Source of the DNA: JBFKMV01 sp041629655
GTDB taxonomy: Bacteria > Acidobacteriota > Polarisedimenticolia > Polarisedimenticolales > Polarisedimenticolaceae
Direction of reading: 5' to 3'
DNA length: 14,903 bases
Assembly: GCA_041629655.1 (NCBI GenBank)
Contig: JBFKMV010000129.1
Location: 1-14,903 of the forward strand
Position 1 is the stretch's first letter, and every line of letters begins with the position of its first letter. A model generated the notes under the pieces. It was not told where the DNA came from, did no database searches, and was given only the letters and a program-made list of their open reading frames with translations. Position numbers and translations under genes: made by a program. This document shows, in pieces, positions 1-9,401 of this stretch.

Positions 1-2794
<2,794 letters not shown>

Positions 2795-2840
2795 CGGATA
2801 TCATCCCCCGCAGCATCACGGTGCGAACGCCTCGACAGGG

Positions 2841-2869
2841 GATCGTGTCCGATCGGCCGTGGCACGATC
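2841..2869. repeat. Inverted repeat between the two secreted-protein genes
   Basis: Arms GATCGTG (2841-2847) and CACGATC (2863-2869) are perfect complements around a 15-nt loop that itself contains the palindrome CCGATCGG. It lies in the 101-nt gap between the beta-helix stop and the TSP3 gene start. No T-run follows on either strand, so it is not a standard intrinsic terminator. It could be an mRNA processing/stability stem or an operator, and the function is unknown. Confidence 0.35.
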
Positions 2870-2895
2870 AGCCGGCCGCTTGCCGAAGCTCGGAC

Positions 2896-4359
2896 TTAAG
2901 GACAGCGATTGGGGTCCGTGAATGGCCGCTCCACCCCTGCGCTGTCGAATCCGAGGGTTCCCTCCACCACGTTGTCGATCACCGCGATGTAAAAAAACGT
3001 CTGGTCGGTCGCCGGCACGTCGAGGTCCGTCAATCCCGGCGTGCCCAGCCCGCAAAATCGGGCCGCACCCGGCACCGTGCCGGGATCCTGGGTGTAGGTG
3101 CCCGTGTTGCGCAGGTTGTCCAGGTCCCCGCGGTACACGTTGAACACCGCAAACGGCTCGATCGACAGGTCCCAGCCGAGGTCGGTCGAGTTGTCGAAAC
3201 GAAGCCGCGTGACCCCCTCGTTCTCTCGCGCCCCGATGTCGCCGTCCGCCGTCCCGTCACCCTCGCCGTCGACCGGCCGCGGAATGCCGTTCATGTCGAA
3301 GCCGGGCAGGGGAATCAGCGTATCGTCGCCGGCGTCGACCAGCGGGGAATCGCTGCGCGGCTGGAATCCGGCGAAGCTGACCATCAGCTCGTCGACGAGC
3401 AGCGGATCCTGGTCGATGTTGCCGTTGCTGCCCACCGGGCTCCGCGTCGGTGTCGACGCAGCGTCGGCGGCGTAGTTGCTGGGCAGATTCTGGTAGAAGT
3501 CGTTGGACCGGAACTGCGCGTCCGACGTCGCCAGGTCGACCCCGCCGGCCCCGCTGGCGGCCTCGTTCCAGGCGATCAGGTTGTTGCTCAGCTTCACCAC
3601 GCCGCTGTTGGTGATCAGGATCGCGCCTCCGCCCTGGGAGCACGGAATCGGCCCGGTGTCCGGGACGCAGTTGCGGACGAACGAGTTGTTGACGATCTCC
3701 GGAAACGCCTGGTAGGTGTCGAGTCCGCCGCCGCCGTTGGTCGCCCGGTTGTCGGCGACCACGTTGTTGGAGATCGTCGACCCGTCATCGGTGTCGACGG
3801 CGATCCCGCCGCCGAACTTCTCCGCCTCGTTGTTGCGGATGATGTTCCGCGTCACCGTCGGCGCCGTGATGGCGTCGATCGGGGGCGCGGTAATCATGAT
3901 CCCGCCCCCGTAGCCCGAAAAACCGCCCAGATCCTGGGCCAGGTTGTCGGTAATCACGTTGCGGGTGATCGTCGGCTCGCCCGACTCGACGTAGATCCCG
4001 CCGCCGAGGGCGGCCGCGCCGTTGCGGATCGTGAACCCCTCGAGCACGGTCGTGCTGTCGAGGTCGATCATCGTCACGACACTTCCCGCGCCGCCACCGT
4101 CGATGACGGCACACGAGGTCCGCTCACCTCGCACGCTGACGCCGCTCTGCATGACGATGTTCTCGTTATACACACCGCAGCGGACCAGCACGTCGTCTTG
4201 CCCCGGGACCGCGGCGTCGATCGCGGACTGAATCGTGAGGTAAGGCGTGCTGCCGTCGGGATTGACCTCGAGCGTCGCGGCACCCGGAGCGGGCAGACCG
4301 AGCCAGCACACCGCGATCAGCGTCATCAACGGACGCACCATGCGCATCCGATCGTTCAT
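2896..4359 (-). CDS. Secreted right-handed parallel beta-helix protein with a C-terminal EGTLG-type module
   Basis: 487 residues. I place the start at 4359 because a strong ribosome binding site (AGGAGGT, 4363-4369) sits just upstream and the product then begins with a signal peptide: MNDRMR, a hydrophobic core at about 8-22, and a likely cleavage near GAA. An in-frame ATG at 4533 would add 58 non-conserved residues and would start upstream of the promoter. Residues 38-300 show pectate-lyase-like beta-helix features: an opening YLTIQSAIDAA, then turns such as LEGFTIRNG, PTITRNVITDN, GGGI and IVNNSFVRN. The segment SPLVDAGDD...DIGA (about 338-378) is typical of the end of such helices. Residues about 384-487 form a separate module (VYRGDLDNL, FFYIAVIDNVVEGTLG, DSAGVERP). 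No lyase active-site residues are identifiable, so binding or structural function is as likely as polysaccharide cleavage. It is probably the first gene of a two-gene unit with the TSP3 protein. Confidence 0.9.
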   Translation of the reverse strand: MNDRMRMVRPLMTLIAVCWLGLPAPGAATLEVNPDGSTPYLTIQSAIDAAVPGQDDVLVRCGVYNENIVMQSGVSVRGERTSCAVIDGGGAGSVVTMIDLDSTTVLEGFTIRNGAAALGGGIYVESGEPTITRNVITDNLAQDLGGFSGYGGGIMITAPPIDAITAPTVTRNIIRNNEAEKFGGGIAVDTDDGSTISNNVVADNRATNGGGGLDTYQAFPEIVNNSFVRNCVPDTGPIPCSQGGGAILITNSGVVKLSNNLIAWNEAASGAGGVDLATSDAQFRSNDFYQNLPSNYAADAASTPTRSPVGSNGNIDQDPLLVDELMVSFAGFQPRSDSPLVDAGDDTLIPLPGFDMNGIPRPVDGEGDGTADGDIGARENEGVTRLRFDNSTDLGWDLSIEPFAVFNVYRGDLDNLRNTGTYTQDPGTVPGAARFCGLGTPGLTDLDVPATDQTFFYIAVIDNVVEGTLGFDSAGVERPFTDPNRCP

Positions 4360-4362
4360 GGC

Positions 4363-4369
4363 ACCTCCT
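4363..4369 (-). promoter_or_regulatory. Ribosome binding site fixing the beta-helix start
   Basis: The minus strand reads AGGAGGT three bases before the ATG at 4359, within a longer GGAGGAGGTGCC. This is close to the ideal anti-16S complement and selects 4359 over the in-frame ATG at 4533. Confidence 0.8.
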
Positions 4370-4479
4370 CCGGTCGGCACCGGGCTCCGCGCGGCGCACA
4401 CACCGCCGCGAGTTCTCGCCCGGGGGTTGACGGAGACCCATGTCGGTGAAACCCGTTGGTTAAACCGTGTTATGACAGT

Positions 4480-4509
4480 TCTATACTCGCGCTCGGGGTA
4501 CAGCGTCAA
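4480..4509 (-). promoter_or_regulatory. Sigma-70-type promoter for the beta-helix/TSP3 unit
   Basis: On the minus strand TTGACG (4504-4509) and TATAGA (4480-4485) are separated by 18 nt. This is a good match to the housekeeping -35/-10 pair, in an AT-rich pocket of an otherwise GC-rich region. The predicted transcript would start near 4473, leaving an untranslated leader of roughly 110 nt before the ATG at 4359. The upstream in-frame ATG at 4533 lies outside this transcript. Confidence 0.6.
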
Positions 4510-4747
4510 GCTTTGAATCGTGACGCTTCGCATCGGCGGTGCGTCGGCGGGGTATTCCGGGCATTCCGAAGCATCGAACGGGCGGATCCGGGGCGAAATC
4601 CGTCATAAACCGTAAGGTGCGAGGAAAACGCGATGCGGGCGTGGTATTCAGAGCCGTAGACCGGGCTGCGGCACCGTTCGCCGCATAGAAACCCCGTGCC
4701 GTCGCCGGTATCGCCGGGGCCGCCCTCGGACCCGCGCGCGCGTTGCC

Positions 4748-4789
4748 GATGCTGCAACTGCTTGCGCTGGCGCCAGTTGCTGCAACATC
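4748..4789. repeat. Interrupted 42-bp dyad with repeated GCTGCAAC
   Basis: The two 20-nt halves around 4768-4769 match as inverted complements at about 15 of 20 positions. GCTGCAAC occurs as a direct repeat at 4751-4758 and 4779-4786. The right copy lies in a perfect palindrome GTTGC-T-GCAAC (4776-4786), and CTGGCGCCAG at the centre is also palindromic. This pattern suits a binding site for a dimeric regulator, though no specific regulator can be named. Confidence 0.35.
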
Positions 4790-4941
4790 GCGCGTTGGGT
4801 TGCGGAGGTTGGTATCGCACGTGCAGACGAGGCGGCGGGACGGTAACGCCCGAGAGCGTCCCGGGGAACGCGGTCCCTCCCAAGGTCAGCGGTGCCGGAA
4901 AGCCCGCGGCCGCGGTCGCCTGGCGCTTCTCGCACTCAAAA

Positions 4942-4976
4942 CGGGCGGGAGCCGGACGCGGTCCGGTTCCCGCCCG
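4942..4976 (+). other. Very stable 16-bp hairpin
   Basis: Arms 4942-4957 and 4961-4976 pair around a GCG loop. On plus-strand RNA all 16 pairs form, with one G-U wobble (4951 with 4967); on the minus strand the same position is a C-A mismatch. The plus side has no following T-run, whereas the minus side is followed by GTTTTGAG, giving at best a weak minus-strand terminator. The strand asymmetry favours a structured plus-strand RNA or a DNA cruciform/protein site. No gene is visible that it would obviously terminate. Confidence 0.5.
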
Positions 4977-5005
4977 ACGCTCGACGCTCGCTGCGCCGCG
5001 GCACG

Positions 5006-5019
5006 GTTCTTATAAGAAC
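5006..5019. promoter_or_regulatory. Perfect 14-bp palindrome, candidate operator
   Basis: GTTCTTATAAGAAC is an exact palindrome in an AT-rich island, 67 bp upstream of the -35 box of the plus-strand promoter. Its size and symmetry are typical of sites for dimeric winged-helix repressors, but the cognate protein is not identifiable here. Confidence 0.45.
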
Positions 5020-5063
5020 TATCGACAGTCCGGCGCGACGGAGCCGGTGGATCGCTGTGCTCC

Positions 5064-5092
5064 GTGTAAACACCGATGTTCCTTGTTGACAC
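5064..5092. promoter_or_regulatory. Inverted repeat overlapping the -35 box
   Basis: GTGTAAAC (5064-5071) and GTTGACAC (5085-5092) match as inverted complements at 7 of 8 positions with a 13-nt spacer. The right arm covers the TTGACA element, so a bound protein would block or contact RNA polymerase. A related GTTTAC occurs at 5128-5133, just past the predicted transcription start. Confidence 0.4.
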
Positions 5093-5115
5093 GTGCGGTA
5101 GCCCGTCGGTATAAG
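5086..5115 (+). promoter_or_regulatory. Near-consensus sigma-70-type promoter for the regulator/envelope operon
   Basis: TTGACA (5086-5091) is a perfect -35 hexamer and TATAAG (5110-5115) is a good -10, separated by 18 nt. Transcription would begin near 5122, giving a leader of about 150-185 nt before the sigma-54 activator gene. No other strong promoter is visible before the right edge. Confidence 0.7.
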
Positions 5116-5305
5116 CGTCTACATACGGTTTACGCGGAGCCTCTACCGGGGCGAAATCGGGAGGGACAGGCCCCGGCTGCGCGCTGCCGACCGATCGACG
5201 TGCGGGCGACGGACCCGTCGACAGCGAGAGGTCCCGGCAGACCACGACAGCCGTGGCGTCCCTCCAGAAGTGCGCGACCTAGAGCTGCCGCGCGTCGGGG
5301 AAGGG

Positions 5306-6772
5306 ATGGAGCACGAGCGACAGGAGACCCCGGTCGGCGAGACCGAGCGCTCCGGGGTTTCCGGGACCGCGGCGCGGGTCCCGAAACGGGTGACTCCCGA
5401 GGCCCGTCGTGCCGCCGGCCGCGTGGGTGACGACATCGCCGTCGGTCTGGCGTGTCCGGACCCCGGCTCCGCGCGCCACACCTGGTTCCTGGTCCCGTCG
5501 ATGAACGAGACCGTCGGCGCTCCGCTGCACGTGCGCCGGGGACAGAGCATCCTCGGCGGGGTGCTCCAGCGCCGCGGCCCGCTCGTCGTCAACGAGCTGG
5601 GGAACCCCCGCTTCGAGGAGGAGCGGGCGATGGCGGCGGACGGGTTCCGTTCCTACGTGGCGTTGCGCAACGACACGGCGCAGCGCGGCCCCGCCGCGGC
5701 CGTGTTCGCCAGCCGCAGCCCGCGCCGTTTCGATGCGGTGACCGTCGGCGCGCTGGTCGGCTACCTCGAGGAGCCGGGCGCGCGCCCGTCGTCCGCAGAC
5801 GCGCTGGGGGACGTCGCGCAGTCCGTTTCGGGCGGCCGCGACACGGTCGTCGGTGAATCGGAAGCGTTCCTCGAGATCTGCCGGCTGATCGCGATCGTCG
5901 CGCGCAAGAACACCACGGTGCTGATCCAGGGCGAGAGCGGCACGGGCAAGGAGGTGCTGGCCAAGACGATCCACCGCTACAGCGATCGCGCCGAGCGGCC
6001 GTTCGTCCGCGTCAACTGCGCCGCGCTGGCGGAGAGCCTCGTGGAGAGCGAGATGTTCGGGCACCGCAAGGGCGCGTTCACCGGGGCGATCGCGACCCAC
6101 AAGGGCCGCTTCGAGATGGCCGACGGGGGGACGTTGCTGCTCGACGAGATCGGCAACCTGTCGTTGACCGGCCAGGCCAAGCTGCTGCGGGTGCTCCAGG
6201 AGAGCGAGTTCGAGCCGGTCGGCCAGTCCTCCTCGGTCAAGGTCGACGTGCGGATCATCGCGACGACCAACGTCGATCTCGAGCGCGAGATCCGCAGCGG
6301 CGGGTTCCGCGAGGACCTCTACTATCGCCTGGCCGTGGTGCCGATCCGGGTGCCCCCGCTGCGCGACCGCCGCAAGGACGTCCGGCCGCTGGCCGAACAT
6401 TTCCTCGGGCGCGCCGTGGTCGACCTGGGCAAGCCGGCGCTGGAGCTGGCCCCCGAGACGATGGAACGCCTGATGGCCTACGACTGGCCCGGCAACGCGC
6501 GCGAGCTGCGAAACGCGATGGAGTACGCGGCGCTGGTCGCCCGGGGCGGCCGGATCCTGCCCGAGAACCTGCCGAGCCAGATCGACGGGGGCAACGGCGA
6601 GCCGCACGACCGCGACGACGGAACACTCCGCGAGCGCATGCAGCGCTTCGAGCGCCGGGTGGTGCTGGAGGCGTTCGAGCGCGCCGGGGGCGTGAGAAAG
6701 GACGTGGCGAAGATTCTCGGCATCGATCCGCGCAACGTGAGCTACTTCCTCCGGAAGCACAACATCCGGTAG
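5306..6772 (+). CDS. Sigma-54-dependent transcriptional activator (GAF-AAA+-Fis HTH)
   Basis: 488 residues from the ATG at 5306, which follows the purine-rich GGGGAAGGG. An in-frame GTG at 5270 would add 12 residues but has no clear ribosome binding site. Domains: an N-terminal GAF-like sensor (about 45-155; motifs GQSILGGVL, PLVVNEL, DGFRSYVAL); an AAA+ sigma-54 interaction domain with Walker A GESGTGKE (209-216), the sigma-54 contact loop GAFTGA (256-261), Walker B TLLLDE (about 276-281), arginine-finger region LRDRRKD and DWPGNARELRN; and a C-terminal Fis-type helix-turn-helix (about 464-488). All catalytic motifs are intact, so it should hydrolyse ATP to open sigma-54 promoters. It has no receiver domain, so control is expected through a ligand or partner acting on the GAF domain and not by phosphorylation. 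The histidine kinase gene follows after 12 nt. Confidence 0.95.
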   Translation: MEHERQETPVGETERSGVSGTAARVPKRVTPEARRAAGRVGDDIAVGLACPDPGSARHTWFLVPSMNETVGAPLHVRRGQSILGGVLQRRGPLVVNELGNPRFEEERAMAADGFRSYVALRNDTAQRGPAAAVFASRSPRRFDAVTVGALVGYLEEPGARPSSADALGDVAQSVSGGRDTVVGESEAFLEICRLIAIVARKNTTVLIQGESGTGKEVLAKTIHRYSDRAERPFVRVNCAALAESLVESEMFGHRKGAFTGAIATHKGRFEMADGGTLLLDEIGNLSLTGQAKLLRVLQESEFEPVGQSSSVKVDVRIIATTNVDLEREIRSGGFREDLYYRLAVVPIRVPPLRDRRKDVRPLAEHFLGRAVVDLGKPALELAPETMERLMAYDWPGNARELRNAMEYAALVARGGRILPENLPSQIDGGNGEPHDRDDGTLRERMQRFERRVVLEAFERAGGVRKDVAKILGIDPRNVSYFLRKHNIR

Positions 6773-6784
6773 GCGCGGAGGAAC

Positions 6785-8221
6785 ATGAATCGCGACCCGC
6801 ATTCCCGCGCCGCGTCGAACGGCGAGACGGGCTGGCCGCTCGCGTGGCGGCTGCTGCTGCCGCTCGGCGCGCTGGCGCTGGCGACCTGCATCGTGGTCAC
6901 GCTGCTGATCGCCAGGACGATCTCGGTGCGGATGGACGATGAGGTCGACGCGCGCCTCGCGCGGTTGACCCGGACGCTGGAGTCCAGCGGTCTGCTGCTC
7001 GACGGCGCGCTGCTCGGCCGCGTGCGCTCGATCGCCGGGGTCGAGGTGGCGATCGTGGGACCCGGCGACGAGCTGCTGTCGACCACGCTCGAGCCCGAGC
7101 GCGCCCGCGAGCTGGTCCGGCATGCGACCGCCGACGACCCGGTGTGGAACGACCGCGCGACGGGCGAGCGGTTCCGCACCGTGACCCGCCGCGGGGCGAT
7201 GCTCGGTCACGGCAGCACCGCGACCCTGATCGTGGCCGGCTCGACGCGGGCGACCGACCGGCTCAAGCGCGACCTCGCCTGGGCCAGCGCGGCGGTGATC
7301 GCCTCGTCGCTGGTGCTGGCGCTGGTGGTCGGTCTGCTCGTGGTCAAGAGCGCCACCCGGCCGCTGGGCCGGCTGGCCACCGCGGCGCGCGAGGTCGGCC
7401 GGGGAGCGCTGGACGGCCGCGTGCCGGCCGGCGGCGGACGTGAGATCACCACGCTGGCGCAGGAGTTCAACGGCATGGTCGCCGAGCTGGCCCGCTCGCG
7501 GGCCGAGCTGGTGCGCAGCGAGAAGCTCGCGGCGGCGGGCAAGATGGCGGCCGGGGTCGCGCACGAGCTGCGCAACCCGCTGTCGTCGATCCGGATGAAC
7601 CTGCAGTTGCTGGACCGCGGCAGCGAAGGTCGGCTCAGCGACCAGCTGGGCGAGGTGCTCTCGGAGCTGGACCGGCTGGACCTGGTGCTGGGGAACCTGC
7701 TCGATTTGACGGCGCGGCCGCGATTGCACCCGGAACCGGACGATCTCAACGCGATCGTGAGGAGCGCCTTGCGGCTCACCGCACGCAAGCTCGCCCATCT
7801 CGGCATCTCGGTGCGCGAGGAGCTTGCCGACGGGCTGCCCCTGGTGCGGGTCGACCCGTTCAAGGCCAAGCAGGCGTTTTTGAACGTGATCCTGAACGCG
7901 GCGGAAGCGATGCCGCGCGGGGGCGAGCTCCGGGTGGTGACACGGCATGCCGCGGAGACGGTCGCGGTGGCGTTCGAGGACAGCGGCGTCGGTATCGCGG
8001 GCCGCGACACGAGCCAGCTGTTCGAGCCGTTCTTTTCCACCAAGGCGGGCGGCGCGGGCCTCGGGCTGCACATGGTGCGCAACGTGATGGAGATGCACGG
8101 CGGCGTGGTGCGGCTGGCGGCGGCCGGGCCGGCGGGAGGCACGCGCTGCGAGCTGGAGTTCCCGCTCGACCCGGCGATCGCGGCGCGGGACACCCGCGCG
8201 GCGGAGCCGGAGCTGGTATGA
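6785..8221 (+). CDS. Membrane sensor histidine kinase (HAMP-HisKA-HATPase)
   Basis: 478 residues. The ATG at 6785 has a strong GGAGGA ribosome binding site. Layout: transmembrane helix 1 (about 20-43), a periplasmic sensor of about 120 residues without a recognised fold, transmembrane helix 2 (about 165-188), HAMP (about 188-238), and a HisKA dimerisation domain with phospho-acceptor His260 in VAHELRNPLSS. The C-terminal ATPase domain has N box NVILNAAEAM (Asn371), G1 DSGVGI (399-404), F box FEPFFSTK and G2 GAGLGLHM. It is the NtrB-like HPK type and should autophosphorylate and pass phosphate to the receiver protein encoded next, whose start overlaps its stop as ATGA. The signal is unknown; a small periplasmic sensor suits an envelope cue. 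Confidence 0.95.
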   Translation: MNRDPHSRAASNGETGWPLAWRLLLPLGALALATCIVVTLLIARTISVRMDDEVDARLARLTRTLESSGLLLDGALLGRVRSIAGVEVAIVGPGDELLSTTLEPERARELVRHATADDPVWNDRATGERFRTVTRRGAMLGHGSTATLIVAGSTRATDRLKRDLAWASAAVIASSLVLALVVGLLVVKSATRPLGRLATAAREVGRGALDGRVPAGGGREITTLAQEFNGMVAELARSRAELVRSEKLAAAGKMAAGVAHELRNPLSSIRMNLQLLDRGSEGRLSDQLGEVLSELDRLDLVLGNLLDLTARPRLHPEPDDLNAIVRSALRLTARKLAHLGISVREELADGLPLVRVDPFKAKQAFLNVILNAAEAMPRGGELRVVTRHAAETVAVAFEDSGVGIAGRDTSQLFEPFFSTKAGGAGLGLHMVRNVMEMHGGVVRLAAAGPAGGTRCELEFPLDPAIAARDTRAAEPELV

Positions 8222-9363
8222 GCGCCGTGGAACAGGCCCGGGCGACCGTGCTGGTCGTCGATGACGAGCCCGGCATCTGTCGCGCGCTCTCGGGATTCCT
8301 CGACGCCTCCGGGCACCGGGCGCTGACCGCGGCCAGCGCCGAGGAGGCGCTGGCGCTGCTCGACGGGACCTGTCCCGACGTCGCCTTCGTCGACCTGCGG
8401 CTCCCCGGGATGGACGGGTTGAGCCTGATGCGGGAGATCCGGCGGATCCACCCCTCGGTCCGGATCGTGATGATCACCGCGTTCGGCGACGTGGACATCG
8501 CGATCGAGGCCACCCAGGCGGGCGCGTATGCCTACCTCCCCAAGCCGTTCGACCTGGAGGAGGCGGGCCGGCTCGTCGAGCGCGCCATGAGCGCCGGGAC
8601 CGTGGCCGTCAAGCCGAGCGACGAGACTCCCGATCCCGCCTCCGAGCCGCTGCTGCGCGGCGATTCGAGTGCCGTAAAGCGGTTACGCTCGGAGATCGAG
8701 GCCGCCGCGCCGGCGGCCCGCCCGGTACTGCTGGCGGGAGAGGTCGGCACGGGTCGCGAAGCGGCCGCCCGGGTCCTGCACCGCCGGGCGGGAGACGCGG
8801 GGTCGTTCCACAGCGTTCGCTGCAGCGCGGTCCCCGCGGGCGAGATCGAGAACGTGCTCGAGCAGCTGCGCGGCGAACGGGCCGGAACCTGGTTCCTCAG
8901 CGATCTCGGTGATCTGGCGCCCGCCACCGCCGAGGCGGTGCTGACGGCGTTTGCCGGCGGACGCCCTCCCGTGGCCCGGCTGGTCGCCTCGGTCCGCTCG
9001 GTCGCCGGGGGCCGCGAGTCGCCCGTCGAGGCGTTCGTGGCCGCGCAGGCCGAGGAGAAGGGCTGGAGCGTGTTGCGGGTGCCCGCGCTGCGGGATCGGC
9101 TGGACGACCTTCCGGAGCTGGTCTCCGCCGTGCTCAGCCGGGTCAACCGCGAGCTGGGCAGCGCGGTGGAGGGCGTGGCGCCCGAGACGCTGGCGCTGCT
9201 CGACGCCTATCGCTGGCCCGGCAACCTGCGCGAGCTGGCGAACGTCCTGCGCACGGCGGTGCTCGGCGCCCGCGGCGCCGTGCTGCTGCCCGACTCGTTG
9301 CCCGCCAGCGTGCGCGAGGCGACGCGGCGCGCCGCGGCCCGCGGACGCGGGAAGCGGAAATGA
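8218..9363 (+). CDS. Response regulator with intact receiver but degenerate NtrC-type AAA+ domain
   Basis: 381 residues, translationally coupled to the kinase by a 4-nt overlap. The receiver (about 10-125) is complete: acidic Asp15-Asp16, phospho-acceptor Asp59 in VDLRLPGMDG, Thr87 and Lys109. A linker leads to a domain of NtrC ancestry (about 145-345), still recognisable by VPALRDRLDDLPEL and YRWPGNLRELANV. Its key motifs have decayed: Walker A is GEVGTGRE (the lysine is Arg), the GAFTGA loop region is deleted, and Walker B reads TWFLSDLGDL instead of a form with DE. After the PDSLP segment only a basic tail (about 365-381) remains and no Fis helix-turn-helix is seen. It therefore probably cannot activate sigma-54 or bind DNA in the usual way. 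It may act by protein contact, perhaps with the intact activator two genes upstream, which is inference. Confidence 0.93.
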   Translation: MSAVEQARATVLVVDDEPGICRALSGFLDASGHRALTAASAEEALALLDGTCPDVAFVDLRLPGMDGLSLMREIRRIHPSVRIVMITAFGDVDIAIEATQAGAYAYLPKPFDLEEAGRLVERAMSAGTVAVKPSDETPDPASEPLLRGDSSAVKRLRSEIEAAAPAARPVLLAGEVGTGREAAARVLHRRAGDAGSFHSVRCSAVPAGEIENVLEQLRGERAGTWFLSDLGDLAPATAEAVLTAFAGGRPPVARLVASVRSVAGGRESPVEAFVAAQAEEKGWSVLRVPALRDRLDDLPELVSAVLSRVNRELGSAVEGVAPETLALLDAYRWPGNLRELANVLRTAVLGARGAVLLPDSLPASVREATRRAAARGRGKRK

Positions 9364-9391
9364 CCCGGGGCCTCGACCCCTTGTTTCGAAT

Positions 9392-9397
9392 GGAGGA
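9392..9397 (+). promoter_or_regulatory. Ribosome binding site fixing the YdjY-domain gene start
   Basis: GGAGGA sits 4 nt before the GTG at 9402. This supports 9402 over the in-frame ATGs at 9360 and 9390: the 9390 ATG shares its last base with the ribosome binding site itself, and starting there would lengthen the region before the signal peptide. Confidence 0.65.
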
Positions 9398-9401
9398 TGC
9401 C

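Larger units (their letters stand above)
4510..5305. other. Divergent non-coding region of about 0.8 kb
   Basis: No frame here looks like a protein. Open frames exist on both strands, but their translations are arginine/proline-rich, lack recognisable motifs and overlap one another. Local composition changes several times, with AT-richer pockets near 4590-4620 and 5005-5130. The region contains the separately listed dyad (4748-4789), hairpin (4942-4976), palindrome (5006-5019), inverted repeat (5064-5092) and plus-strand promoter (5086-5115). It separates two divergent transcription units and may host regulator binding or a small RNA. I saw no sigma-54 -24/-12 element with correct GG-N10-GC spacing. 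Confidence 0.6.

Noticed and set aside
2821..4449. A 542-codon open frame on the plus strand
   Set aside because: It is antisense to the beta-helix gene, which has a signal peptide, a ribosome binding site and a promoter. The antisense frame has none of these.
4768..4783. Possible sigma-54 -24/-12 element (TGGCGCCAGTTGCTGC)
   Set aside because: The GG and GC dinucleotides are 8 or 11 nt apart and not the required 10, so the spacing is wrong.
4506..4883. A 125-codon minus-strand frame in the divergent region
   Set aside because: It covers the minus-strand promoter and the dyad, lacks a ribosome binding site, and shows no recognisable motif.
4696..5430. A 244-codon plus-strand frame in the divergent region
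   Set aside because: It is arginine/proline-rich, runs through the hairpin, palindrome and promoter, and overlaps the activator start in another frame.
5279..8098. A 939-codon open frame on the minus strand
   Set aside because: It is antisense to the sigma-54 activator and kinase, both of which have intact family motifs. Its histidine/arginine/glutamine-rich translation is a GC-composition shadow.
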